NCBI GenBank assembly: GCA_902766805.1
Contig: CACXFF010000301.1
Location: 1 to 5,465 of the forward strand
From: an uncultured Coriobacteriaceae bacterium
Lineage (GTDB): Bacteria; Actinomycetota; Coriobacteriia; Coriobacteriales; Atopobiaceae
Direction: 5' to 3'
DNA length: 5,465 bases
The notes under the pieces are model-generated. The model was not told the DNA's origin. It did not search any database and saw nothing but the letters and a program-made list of their open reading frames with translations. The first letter of the stretch is position 1, and each line of letters starts with the position of its first letter. Of this stretch, positions 1 through 4,647 are shown one piece after another. The position numbers and the translations under genes are program-made.

Positions 1-300
1 CATGGCGCTGCCGCCACCCACGGCCACGATGCAGTCAGCACCGGAGGCCTTGAAGGCCGCCACGCCGTCCTGGACGTTCTGGATCGTGGGGTTGGGCTTG
101 ATCTGCGAGAAAAGCTCCCAGGCGATGCCGGCCTCGTCGAGCAGGTCGGTGACCTTGGCGGTCACGCCAAACTTGACCAGGTCGGGGTCGGAGGCGACGA
201 AGGCCTTCTGGAAGCCACGGCGCTGGATCTCGCCGGGAACCTCCTTGATGGCGCCCTGGCCGTGATACGAGATGTTGTTGAGGACGAAACGATTAGCCAT
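1..300 (-). CDS. fucO: Lactaldehyde reductase / iron-containing alcohol dehydrogenase, N-terminal 100 residues (partial)
   Basis: The reverse strand starts with ATG at 300-298 and reads open to the window edge. The protein begins MANRFVLNNISYHGQGAI and continues with RRGFQKAFVASDPDL, VTAKVTDLLDEAGIAW, PNPTIQNVQDGV and SGADCIVAVGGGSAM. This order matches the N-terminal NAD-binding half of group III iron-dependent alcohol dehydrogenases and is very close in style to E. coli FucO. The GGGS dinucleotide-binding motif is at residues 95-98. The iron-binding residues lie in the missing C-terminal part. FucO reduces L-lactaldehyde from fucose or rhamnose breakdown to 1,2-propanediol with NADH in the cytoplasm. 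A strong ribosome binding site, AGAAAGGAG at 316-308, sits 7 bases before the ATG and fixes the start. The family is secure; the exact substrate is less so, because related propanediol and butanol dehydrogenases look alike over this stretch. Confidence 0.88.
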   Translation of the reverse strand, partial: MANRFVLNNISYHGQGAIKEVPGEIQRRGFQKAFVASDPDLVKFGVTAKVTDLLDEAGIAWELFSQIKPNPTIQNVQDGVAAFKASGADCIVAVGGGSAM

Positions 301-307
301 GTTGGGA

Positions 308-341
308 CTCCTTTCTGGGTATAACCAACTGCTCCATTCTA
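308..341 (-). promoter_or_regulatory. Ribosome binding site and possible -10 element of the fucO-type gene
   Basis: Read on the minus strand, AGAAAGGAG (316-308) is an almost ideal Shine-Dalgarno sequence. Upstream of it TAGAAT (341-336) resembles a sigma-70 -10 box. No convincing -35 box lies 16-18 bases further upstream: a TTGACA does occur at 389-384, but it is 42 bases away and cannot pair with this -10. The ribosome binding site is well supported; the promoter is only a suggestion. Confidence 0.45.
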
Positions 342-502
342 TGACTGATGCGCGTGAATGCCCGTTCGAAGCCCGTCGTCGGCTGTCAACGGTAGGGACG
401 TCACTCGGTGAGCGTGCCATCTGCTCGTCTAGCTGGTCGTATGGTGCGATTGTGAACGCCGCGGCGTCGGCGTTGGACAAGGACGGCCCAAAAAGCTAAC
501 CT

Positions 503-574
503 TTGATGAGTCAGCAGGCGTAGCGCTCTGATTTATCAACCACCACGCTCAGCAAGCGTGGAGAGCGCTGCGCC
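503..574 (+). other. Nested stem-loop element with possible pseudoknot, in the fucO/lysozyme intergenic region
   Basis: Two stacked stems can be drawn by hand. The outer stem pairs 517-529 with 562-574: 13 pairs, all Watson-Crick except T521-G570. The inner stem pairs 543-549 (CCACGCT) with 555-561 (AGCGTGG) around the loop CAGCA and abuts the outer stem with no unpaired base on the 3' side. All 13 intervening bases (530-542) bulge on the 5' side. Part of that bulge (532-539, TTTATCAA) can pair with 503-510 (TTGATGAG) just upstream, with five Watson-Crick pairs in a row and then A-U flanked by two G-U. It is not a terminator, since no T-run follows on either strand. It could be a structured leader RNA, a small RNA, or a DNA cruciform or operator. 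I do not recognise it as a known riboswitch or ribozyme. Confidence 0.5.
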
Positions 575-676
575 AAGACATACGCGGCTAGGCTCTTCCA
601 TACGTGCGCCCACAACGAAACACGGGGACGACAGCGTCACGAGGGAGGCGAGAGGGCGTCAGAGGGGTTGCCGCAC

Positions 677-716
677 GGTCCGCCAGGACCAGACAGACGC
701 AAGCGGGTCTTTTTTT
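677..716 (+). terminator. Possible weak terminator or attenuator with seven-T tract
   Basis: A run of seven Ts (710-716) follows a short GC-rich structured stretch. GGTCC (677-681) can pair with GGACC (686-690) around GCCA. Alternatively the same GGACC can pair with GGTCT (706-710), one pair being G-U, which places a stem directly against the T-run. A third option is AGAC (695-698) with GTCT (707-710). The choices exclude one another, as in an attenuator, but each stem is only 4-5 pairs, so termination would be inefficient. It lies about 110 bases before the lysozyme-like gene on its own strand, so it would act on that gene's leader or end a short upstream RNA. Confidence 0.3.
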
Positions 717-757
717 GTCCGACCGCGCGTACATCATCCCCAACTGAAGACTGAATA

Positions 758-796
758 GGCCACGTCTGCACGTGGTCGGTCGGCGCACCTGTGCCG
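758..796 (+). other. Two tandem hairpins immediately before the ribosome binding site of the wall-binding gene
   Basis: Hairpin one pairs 758-765 (GGCCACGT) with 770-777 (ACGTGGTC), eight pairs with one G-U, loop CTGC. Hairpin two pairs 781-786 (CGGCGC) with 791-796 (GTGCCG), six pairs with one G-U, loop ACCT. Only three bases separate them, and the ribosome binding site begins 11 bases after the second. The first is also a near-palindrome in DNA (CCACGT-CTGC-ACGTGG), so it could equally be a repressor site. No known regulator is assigned. Confidence 0.4.
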
Positions 797-804
797 GCCC
801 GTCC

Positions 805-813
805 AAGAAGGAG
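805..813 (+). promoter_or_regulatory. Ribosome binding site of the wall-binding lysozyme-like gene
   Basis: AAGAAGGAG ends 11 bases before the ATG at 825, slightly long spacing but a strong match. It supports 825 as the start, as does the signal peptide that begins there. Confidence 0.75.
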
Positions 814-824
814 AACAACGCATC

Positions 825-1838
825 ATGAATCGCACTTCCACCGATACCACCAACAAGAACCACAACCGCAAGAGCGCGCGCATGGCCGTCGCCACCGCCT
901 TGGTGGCCAGCCTCGCCCTGCCCAACACCGCCCTTGCCATCGCCAACGTACCCGACGGCGCCACCAACCGCCTCTCGCAGCCTCTCGAGCTCACCAGCAG
1001 CGTGACGGCGCAGCCCGTCGCCCTCGCGAGCGTCGCGACGGCGCAGGAGGGTTGGAACAGCGACGCGCGCGGCACCTTCTACGTGCTCGAGGACGGCTCG
1101 CACGCCAAGGGCTGGCTCGCGGAGAACGACGTTTGGTACCTGTTCGGCGAGGACGGCTACCAGCTGAGCGGGTGGCAGTTCGTCGACGGCTCCTGGTACT
1201 ACCTCGACGCCGAGGGCGCCATGCTGACCGGTTGGCAATACGTGGACGGCGCGTGGTATTACCTGGGCACATCGGGTCGCATGCACAGTGGCTGGATCGT
1301 CTATGGCGGCTACTGGTACTACCTCGACGCTTCCGGCCGCATGGCCCAGGGCTGGATCCTGGACGGAGGCTCTTGGTACTACCTCGACGCCTCGGGCTAC
1401 ATGTACGCCGCCACGACCACGCCTGACGGCTATTACGTGCTCGACAACGGTGCCTGGGACGGCAGGGACCCGGGCGAGAGCTCTTTTGTCCAGGAGTGGA
1501 CGCAGCGCATCGACGCCTACCTCGCCGGCAGCGCCACCGCTGGCTGCGGCGCCTACTACGCCCAGGCTGCCTGGGACTACGGCGTGGACCCGCGCATCCT
1601 GCCTGCCATCTCCTGCATCGAGAGCGGCAAGGGCGCCGTGTGCTGGACGTCCTACAACGCTTGGGGCTGGATGAGCCACCTGGGCAACAGCTGGGCCGAG
1701 TCCATCGACAGCATCACGCGCCAGTTTGCGCGCATGTACGGCTACACGATGACGTACGAGGGCGCTTTGGCCTACGCGGCCAACGGCCAGGAGGCCTACT
1801 GGCTCAGCTTGGTCGAGTCCGAGATGGCGCGCATGTAG
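825..1838 (+). CDS. Secreted cell-wall-binding-repeat protein with C-terminal lysozyme-like (putative glucosaminidase) domain
   Basis: The protein has 337 residues. Residues 1-38 form a signal peptide: a basic N-region (KNHNRKSAR), a hydrophobic core (AVATALVASLALP) and an ALA cleavage motif at 36-38. A linker follows, then five 20-residue repeats (91-190) of the pattern GW-x6-WYYLDxxGxM, the CW_binding_1 (choline-binding-like) repeat; Gly-Trp occurs at 96, 116, 136, 156 and 176 exactly in register. A degenerate copy (191-211) leads into a domain at about 222-337 with AAWDYGVDPRILPAISCIESG and YNAWGW, the layout of the lysozyme-like SLT/glucosaminidase fold. Glu266 in CIESG is the probable catalytic acid. 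Cysteines 241, 264 and 273 may form a disulfide. It probably cleaves peptidoglycan while bound to the wall; the bond cut and the wall ligand cannot be told from sequence. It appears to be a single-gene transcript ending at the terminator at 1870-1900. Confidence 0.87.
   Translation: MNRTSTDTTNKNHNRKSARMAVATALVASLALPNTALAIANVPDGATNRLSQPLELTSSVTAQPVALASVATAQEGWNSDARGTFYVLEDGSHAKGWLAENDVWYLFGEDGYQLSGWQFVDGSWYYLDAEGAMLTGWQYVDGAWYYLGTSGRMHSGWIVYGGYWYYLDASGRMAQGWILDGGSWYYLDASGYMYAATTTPDGYYVLDNGAWDGRDPGESSFVQEWTQRIDAYLAGSATAGCGAYYAQAAWDYGVDPRILPAISCIESGKGAVCWTSYNAWGWMSHLGNSWAESIDSITRQFARMYGYTMTYEGALAYAANGQEAYWLSLVESEMARM
1095..1394 (+). repeat. Five tandem 60-bp units coding the cell-wall-binding repeats
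   Basis: Units of exactly 60 bases code for residues 91-190. The shared core TGGTA(C/T)TACCT starts at 1194, 1254, 1314 and 1374, and the nearest copies also share the following CGACGC. The first unit (TGGTACCTGTTCGGC) is the most diverged. The uniform period with no indels suggests growth by unequal recombination followed by point divergence. Confidence 0.85.
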
Positions 1839-1869
1839 GCACGCGCATACAAGCTCTGCCACACTGTCT

Positions 1870-1903
1870 GGGGCGGCTACCTTCGGGTGGCCGCCCCTTT
1901 GTC
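1870..1903 (+). terminator. Strong intrinsic terminator with UUCG tetraloop
   Basis: Bases 1870-1881 pair with 1886-1897 in a 12-pair stem (GGGGCGGC against GCCGCCCC, then one T-G wobble, A-T, C-G, C-G) closed by the extra-stable loop TTCG at 1882-1885. TTTGTCGTT follows. It lies 31 bases after the stop of the wall-binding gene and should insulate it from pyrE. Confidence 0.88.
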
Positions 1904-1906
1904 GTT

Positions 1907-1957
1907 GGGCCCACGAAGCGGCCCGTGGCGTGAACGGTAACCCGAGCGTGCTTCGTG
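1907..1957 (+). other. Hairpin whose 8-base loop is fully complementary to a downstream segment, upstream of pyrE
   Basis: GGGCC (1907-1911) pairs with GGCCC (1920-1924). The complete eight-base loop CACGAAGC (1912-1919) is an exact reverse complement of GCTTCGTG (1950-1957). In RNA this could form a loop-to-tail pseudoknot; in DNA it is an 8-bp inverted repeat with a 30-base spacer. It sits about 90 bases before the pyrE start, so it might be part of the pyrE leader or a protein site. No known PyrR-type motif is recognised here. Confidence 0.35.
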
Positions 1958-2003
1958 ACGTGACGAGAGGGTTGCGGGGTCGGCCACGACAGCGGCTTCG
2001 GGG

Positions 2004-2038
2004 TATCATGGCTTGTGTCTATGATCCCGACCGAAAGG
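2004..2038 (+). promoter_or_regulatory. Possible -10 box and ribosome binding site of pyrE
   Basis: GAAAGG (2033-2038) lies 9 bases before the ATG at 2048 and is the likely ribosome binding site. TATCAT (2004-2009) could be a -10 box giving a leader of about 30 bases, but no good -35 box is visible at the right distance. TATGAT at 2020-2025 looks better by sequence but would start the transcript on top of the ribosome binding site. Confidence 0.4.
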
Positions 2039-2047
2039 CGTTATTCC

Positions 2048-2683
2048 ATGGCAGACTCGCGCGACGTGGCCAAGGCCCTCCTCTCCATCCAGGCGGTGTT
2101 CCTGCGCCCGCAGGATCCTTTCACCTGGGCCAGCGGCATCAAAAGCCCCATATACTGCGACAACCGTCTGACGCTGTCTCACCCCGAGGTGCGCACGCTC
2201 ATCGACGAGGCCATCGCGGCCAAGGTGCAGGAGCTCTATCCGCAGGCGCAGCGCCTCTTCGGCACCTCGACGGCCGGCATCGCCCACGCGGCGATCGCGG
2301 CGGACCGCCTGGGCCTGCCGATGGGCTACGTGCGCGGCAGCGCCAAAGACCACGGCCGCCAGAACCAGATCGAGGGACGCGTGGAGGCTGGCGACAAGGT
2401 CGTCGTCATCGAGGACCTCATCTCCACAGGCGGCTCGGTGCTCGACTGCGTGGAGCCGCTGCGCGCGGCTGGCGCCGAGGTGCTGGGCATCGTGAGCATC
2501 TTCACCTACGGCATGGCCAAGGGCGTCGAGCGCCTCGCGCAGGCCCAGGTGGAGAACACGAGCCTCTCCAACCTCGACACCCTCGTCCAGGTCGCCGTCG
2601 AAGAGGGCTACATCCAACCGGCCGACCAAGAGCGCCTGCTCAAGTTCCGCGACAATCCCTCCGATGAGAGCTGGATGGCCTAG
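2048..2683 (+). CDS. pyrE: Orotate phosphoribosyltransferase
   Basis: This enzyme joins orotate to PRPP to make orotidine 5'-monophosphate, the fifth step of de novo UMP synthesis, in the cytoplasm. The protein has 211 residues, normal for a stand-alone bacterial PyrE. Signature stretches are FTWASGIKSPIYCDNR (25-40), GTSTAGIAHA (72-81), the flexible catalytic loop VRGSAKDHGRQNQIEG (95-110) with the essential Lys-Asp-His, and the PRPP-binding loop VVVIEDLISTGGS (118-130) with Glu122 and Asp123. The loop reads like the Firmicutes/Actinobacteria form rather than the proteobacterial one. An in-frame GTG at 2015 would add 11 residues, but the GAAAGG site 9 bases before 2048 and the family N-terminus favour 2048. 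No other pyrimidine gene is adjacent: pyrE stands alone between a terminator and a convergent gene. Confidence 0.95.
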   Translation: MADSRDVAKALLSIQAVFLRPQDPFTWASGIKSPIYCDNRLTLSHPEVRTLIDEAIAAKVQELYPQAQRLFGTSTAGIAHAAIAADRLGLPMGYVRGSAKDHGRQNQIEGRVEAGDKVVVIEDLISTGGSVLDCVEPLRAAGAEVLGIVSIFTYGMAKGVERLAQAQVENTSLSNLDTLVQVAVEEGYIQPADQERLLKFRDNPSDESWMA

Positions 2684-2684
2684 C

Positions 2685-2697
2685 CACGGCGTCCGTG
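2685..2697. other. Small perfect hairpin between convergent stop codons
   Basis: CACGG (2685-2689) and CCGTG (2693-2697) pair around CGT in the 17 bases separating the pyrE stop from the HAD-gene stop. The symmetry would serve both strands, but there is no T-run on either side, so it is at best a weak bidirectional stop or RNA-end stabiliser. Confidence 0.25.
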
Positions 2698-2700
2698 CGC

Positions 2701-3582
2701 TCAACCCCTGGCGTCCAAATGCTGCTCCAGCCACTGTGCCACGCCGTCCTGGTAGACCGACGGGCAGATTTCCTGCGCTCGGTCCTTCACGGACGGCGCG
2801 GCGTTTTCCACAGCGACGAAGGTCCCCACGTGGCCGAGCGCAGGCAGGTCGTTGCTGCTGTCGCCAAACATCACGCTGTCCTCGAGCTCTATGCCAAGGA
2901 GTCGCCTGAGCTCGTCGATGGCGCGCCCCTTGTTCGCTCCGGCCACCGTGATTTCAGCCTCTGAGTAGCCCATGTCCACGACTTCGAGCCCCTCGAAGTC
3001 GCGTATGCGCCCCAGCGCCTCGGCGTACTCTGCGTCTGTGCGGCATTTGAGGTTGAGCTTGGCGGGCGTCAGCGTCCCAGCCTCTATCAGCGGACGTATG
3101 GACTCCACGCTGTGAACGGGACTGCGTCCTGCGAGGACCTCGAGCTTGTGCTTGGCCTCGCGAGCCAGATGCCGCGCGGCAGAGCGCGGGCCAACGACGG
3201 GCTGGGACATGTAGCCCATGAAGCCCTGCTGCTCGTACGCCCCTTCCAGCGTGAGAAGCATCCAGAGGGGAGAGAGGTCTGCGACGGCGTCCATGAGCGC
3301 CAGGCAGCGTTCGGCGGGCAGGGGATACGCGTGCACAGGCGTCTGACGATCGTCAAGATAGCTGGCGGCCCCGTTGATGGTGATGAGGGCGTCGAGCCAA
3401 GGCTCAGCCAGCAGCGCGCGGTCTATCATCTGGATCTGCCGCCCCGAGACCACGCATGGGATCGCGCCTGCGCCATGGCAGCGGGCAAAGGCGCGCCTCA
3501 CGCGGGGAGTGAGCCTGCGGCGGCCGGGCGTGTACACCGTGCCGTCGAGGTCGAAGCATATGAGGCGGGGCAGTTCGTTCAC
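2701..3582 (-). CDS. Cof-type HAD-IIB family phosphatase
   Basis: A cytoplasmic haloacid-dehalogenase-fold hydrolase of 293 residues, the usual Cof-family length. Motif I is FDLDGTV (10-16) with nucleophile Asp11 and acid/base Asp13. Motif II is VVSGR (44-48, Ser46), followed by the NGA typical of the family at 70-72. Motif III is NKG (217-219, Lys218). Motif IV is GDSSNDLP (240-247) with Mg-binding Asp241 and Asp245. The region between motifs II and III (about 80-205) is the C2B-type cap, which sets substrate choice. Members dephosphorylate sugar phosphates, flavin precursors or cofactors such as PLP; the substrate cannot be predicted here. I chose GTG at 3582-3580 because AAGGAAG (3597-3591) lies 8 bases upstream and the protein then starts just before motif I. 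An in-frame ATG at 3624 (14 residues longer) has no good ribosome binding site. Confidence 0.9.
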   Translation of the reverse strand: MNELPRLICFDLDGTVYTPGRRRLTPRVRRAFARCHGAGAIPCVVSGRQIQMIDRALLAEPWLDALITINGAASYLDDRQTPVHAYPLPAERCLALMDAVADLSPLWMLLTLEGAYEQQGFMGYMSQPVVGPRSAARHLAREAKHKLEVLAGRSPVHSVESIRPLIEAGTLTPAKLNLKCRTDAEYAEALGRIRDFEGLEVVDMGYSEAEITVAGANKGRAIDELRRLLGIELEDSVMFGDSSNDLPALGHVGTFVAVENAAPSVKDRAQEICPSVYQDGVAQWLEQHLDARG

Positions 3583-3590
3583 GGGTGACA

Positions 3591-3597
3591 CTTCCTT
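3591..3597 (-). promoter_or_regulatory. Ribosome binding site deciding the GTG start of the HAD phosphatase
   Basis: On the minus strand AAGGAAG ends 8 bases before GTG at 3582. It is the only good site near any candidate start and makes the longer in-frame openings at 3624 and 3705 unlikely. Confidence 0.7.
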
Positions 3598-3704
3598 GGG
3601 GGCGGGGTTCTGTACTGAGCCCATTTTACGTCTGATGGTTTGGCCTGTGAGGCTTGCCCCTTTGCTCACAAGATACGGTATTGTTGTGGTCGGTACGACA
3701 GACA

Positions 3705-3735
3705 AGGCTCAAGGAGCCTCAAGCTCAGGCTCAAG
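3705..3735 (+). repeat. Alternating AGGCTC / GAGCCT repeat block ahead of the spermidine-synthase-like gene
   Basis: AGGCTCAAG occurs at 3705-3713 and again at 3727-3735, and the inverse GAGCCT lies between them at 3714-3719. GAGCCT can pair with the left copy (loop AAG) or the right copy (loop CAAGCTC), six pairs each, so the two hairpins exclude each other. The block ends 21 bases before the ATG and covers the expected leader. It may be an RNA switch or a cluster of three operator half-sites; low-complexity drift of the CTCAAG motif is also possible. Confidence 0.4.
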
Positions 3736-3756
3736 TCGAAGGTTGGGTGAGGGTAG

Positions 3757-4647
3757 ATGAAGCTTAGGCACGCATGGTATCTGGGTGCGGTGGTCGCCGG
3801 TGCGGTGGCAGGCGTCTGCGCGGTGGCCGTGGATGCGGTCAAGAACCTCCATCTGCATGTGCGCTGGAAGACGCTCTTTGGGCCCGCGCTCGTGGCGGAC
3901 ATCCTCGATGATGAGGAGGCGCCTGTGCGCGTGCTGGTCGTGGGCAGCTCCTACCAGTCGGCCAGTTACCTGGGAGAGCGTCGCATGGAGCCGGTCTTTG
4001 CCTACTACCGCGCGTTCGACGCGCTCTACGAGGCGTTCCCCGCGCAAGCGCGCGTGTGCATGGTGGGCGGCGGCGCGTACAGCTACGCCAAGCACGCCCT
4101 GTCGCAGCGTGCCGACGTCAGCATGGACGTGGTGGAGGTCGACCCTGCCATCACCGAGCTCGCCAAACAGTACTTCTTCCTCGACGAGCTCATCGAGCGG
4201 CACGCCGCCCATCCCGAGGCGCTGCCGCAGGCAGTCGAGGGCTGGGAGCAGGGCACGGCGACGGTGGAGGACCACGGCAGGCTGCGCCTGGTCTGCGCAG
4301 ACGGGCGCGCATGGCTGGAGAGCTCGGGCGAGCGCTACGACGCCATCATCAATGACGCGTTCTCGGGTTCCAAGGTGCCGCAGGAGCTCGCGGGCGAGGG
4401 CATGGCACGTGCCGTGGCGGCCGCGCTCGCGCCAGGGGGCGTGTACCTCGTGAACGTGGTGGCCAACGGACGAGCGGGCGAAGAGCTGCGCCCGGTGCGC
4501 GAGGCTGCCGAAGCCCTCACGCGTGTCTTCGCGCACGTCTGGATCCTCCAGGCCGCCGACGACCACTTCCAGGCGGACGAGAACTACGTGCTGCTGGCCT
4601 CCGACCAAGCCCATGAGTTCACGGACGCCATGGCCTACGAGGCCTGA
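3757..4647 (+). CDS. Membrane-anchored spermidine-synthase-fold protein (SAM-binding Rossmann domain), function uncertain
   Basis: The protein has 296 residues. Residues 8-26 (YLGAVVAGAVAGVCAVAVD) form one hydrophobic segment after a basic start, so the protein is probably anchored by its N-terminus with the bulk cytoplasmic. From about 57 onward it follows the spermidine synthase / class I methyltransferase fold: strand VRVLVVGSS, FAYYRAFDAL (81-90), glycine loop MVGGGAYSYAKHAL (102-115), acidic strand-2 end VVEVDPAI with Glu127, ADGRAWL (181-187) and YDAIINDAFSG (194-204). True SpeE enzymes have D-x-x-D-P at the last position; here Asp200 is followed by AFSG and the second acid is missing, so aminopropyl transfer is doubtful. 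It may be a methyltransferase or a spermidine-synthase-like paralogue. The ribosome binding site is weak (GGGTGAGGG three bases from ATG). The stop overlaps the next start in TGATG, implying translational coupling. Confidence 0.75.
   Translation: MKLRHAWYLGAVVAGAVAGVCAVAVDAVKNLHLHVRWKTLFGPALVADILDDEEAPVRVLVVGSSYQSASYLGERRMEPVFAYYRAFDALYEAFPAQARVCMVGGGAYSYAKHALSQRADVSMDVVEVDPAITELAKQYFFLDELIERHAAHPEALPQAVEGWEQGTATVEDHGRLRLVCADGRAWLESSGERYDAIINDAFSGSKVPQELAGEGMARAVAAALAPGGVYLVNVVANGRAGEELRPVREAAEALTRVFAHVWILQAADDHFQADENYVLLASDQAHEFTDAMAYEA

Noticed and set aside
384..389. TTGACA on the minus strand as -35 box of the fucO-type gene
   Set aside because: No -10-like sequence lies 16-18 bases downstream; the TAGAAT at 341-336 is 42 bases away.
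501..620. Hammerhead or HDV-like ribozyme, suggested by TGATGAG at 504-510 and CGAAAC at 616-621
   Set aside because: The hammerhead needs CUGAUGA and GAAA flanking stem II directly; here the preceding base is wrong and the GAAA is about 100 bases away. The HDV-like fold would need a P3 hairpin between 529 and 532, where only two bases exist.
574..720. Known riboswitch or RNA (ydaO, GEMM c-di-GMP, cobalamin, T-box, SRP RNA, RNase P)
   Set aside because: None of the conserved core strings of these families that I can recall are present, despite a superficial GACGCAAGC resembling part of GEMM.
558..758. Small plus-strand open frame of 66 codons in the intergenic region
   Set aside because: It starts at a GTG inside the stem-loop with no ribosome binding site, runs through the T-tract, and its composition (basic, no hydrophobic core) does not look like a protein.
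588..2009. 473-codon open frame on the minus strand opposite the wall-binding gene
   Set aside because: It is antisense to a gene with a clear signal peptide and domains. Its translation is low-complexity and rich in Arg/Ala/Val, as expected for the mirror frame of GC-rich codons, and it has no recognisable domain.
2015..2047. Upstream GTG start for pyrE
   Set aside because: It lacks a ribosome binding site at proper distance and adds 11 residues not usual for PyrE; GAAAGG before 2048 fits better.
2006..2734. 242-codon minus-strand frame opposite pyrE
   Set aside because: The sense strand is unambiguous pyrE, and the antisense translation shows no family features.
3583..3705. N-terminal extension of the HAD phosphatase to 3705 or 3624
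   Set aside because: The extra residues precede motif I by an unusual length, and the only good ribosome binding site (3597-3591) serves GTG 3582.
3709..4614. 301-codon open frame on the minus strand opposite the spermidine-synthase-like gene
   Set aside because: It is a mirror-frame artefact of high GC: the sense strand encodes a recognisable Rossmann domain, while the antisense product has His/Arg/Val-rich sequence with no motif.
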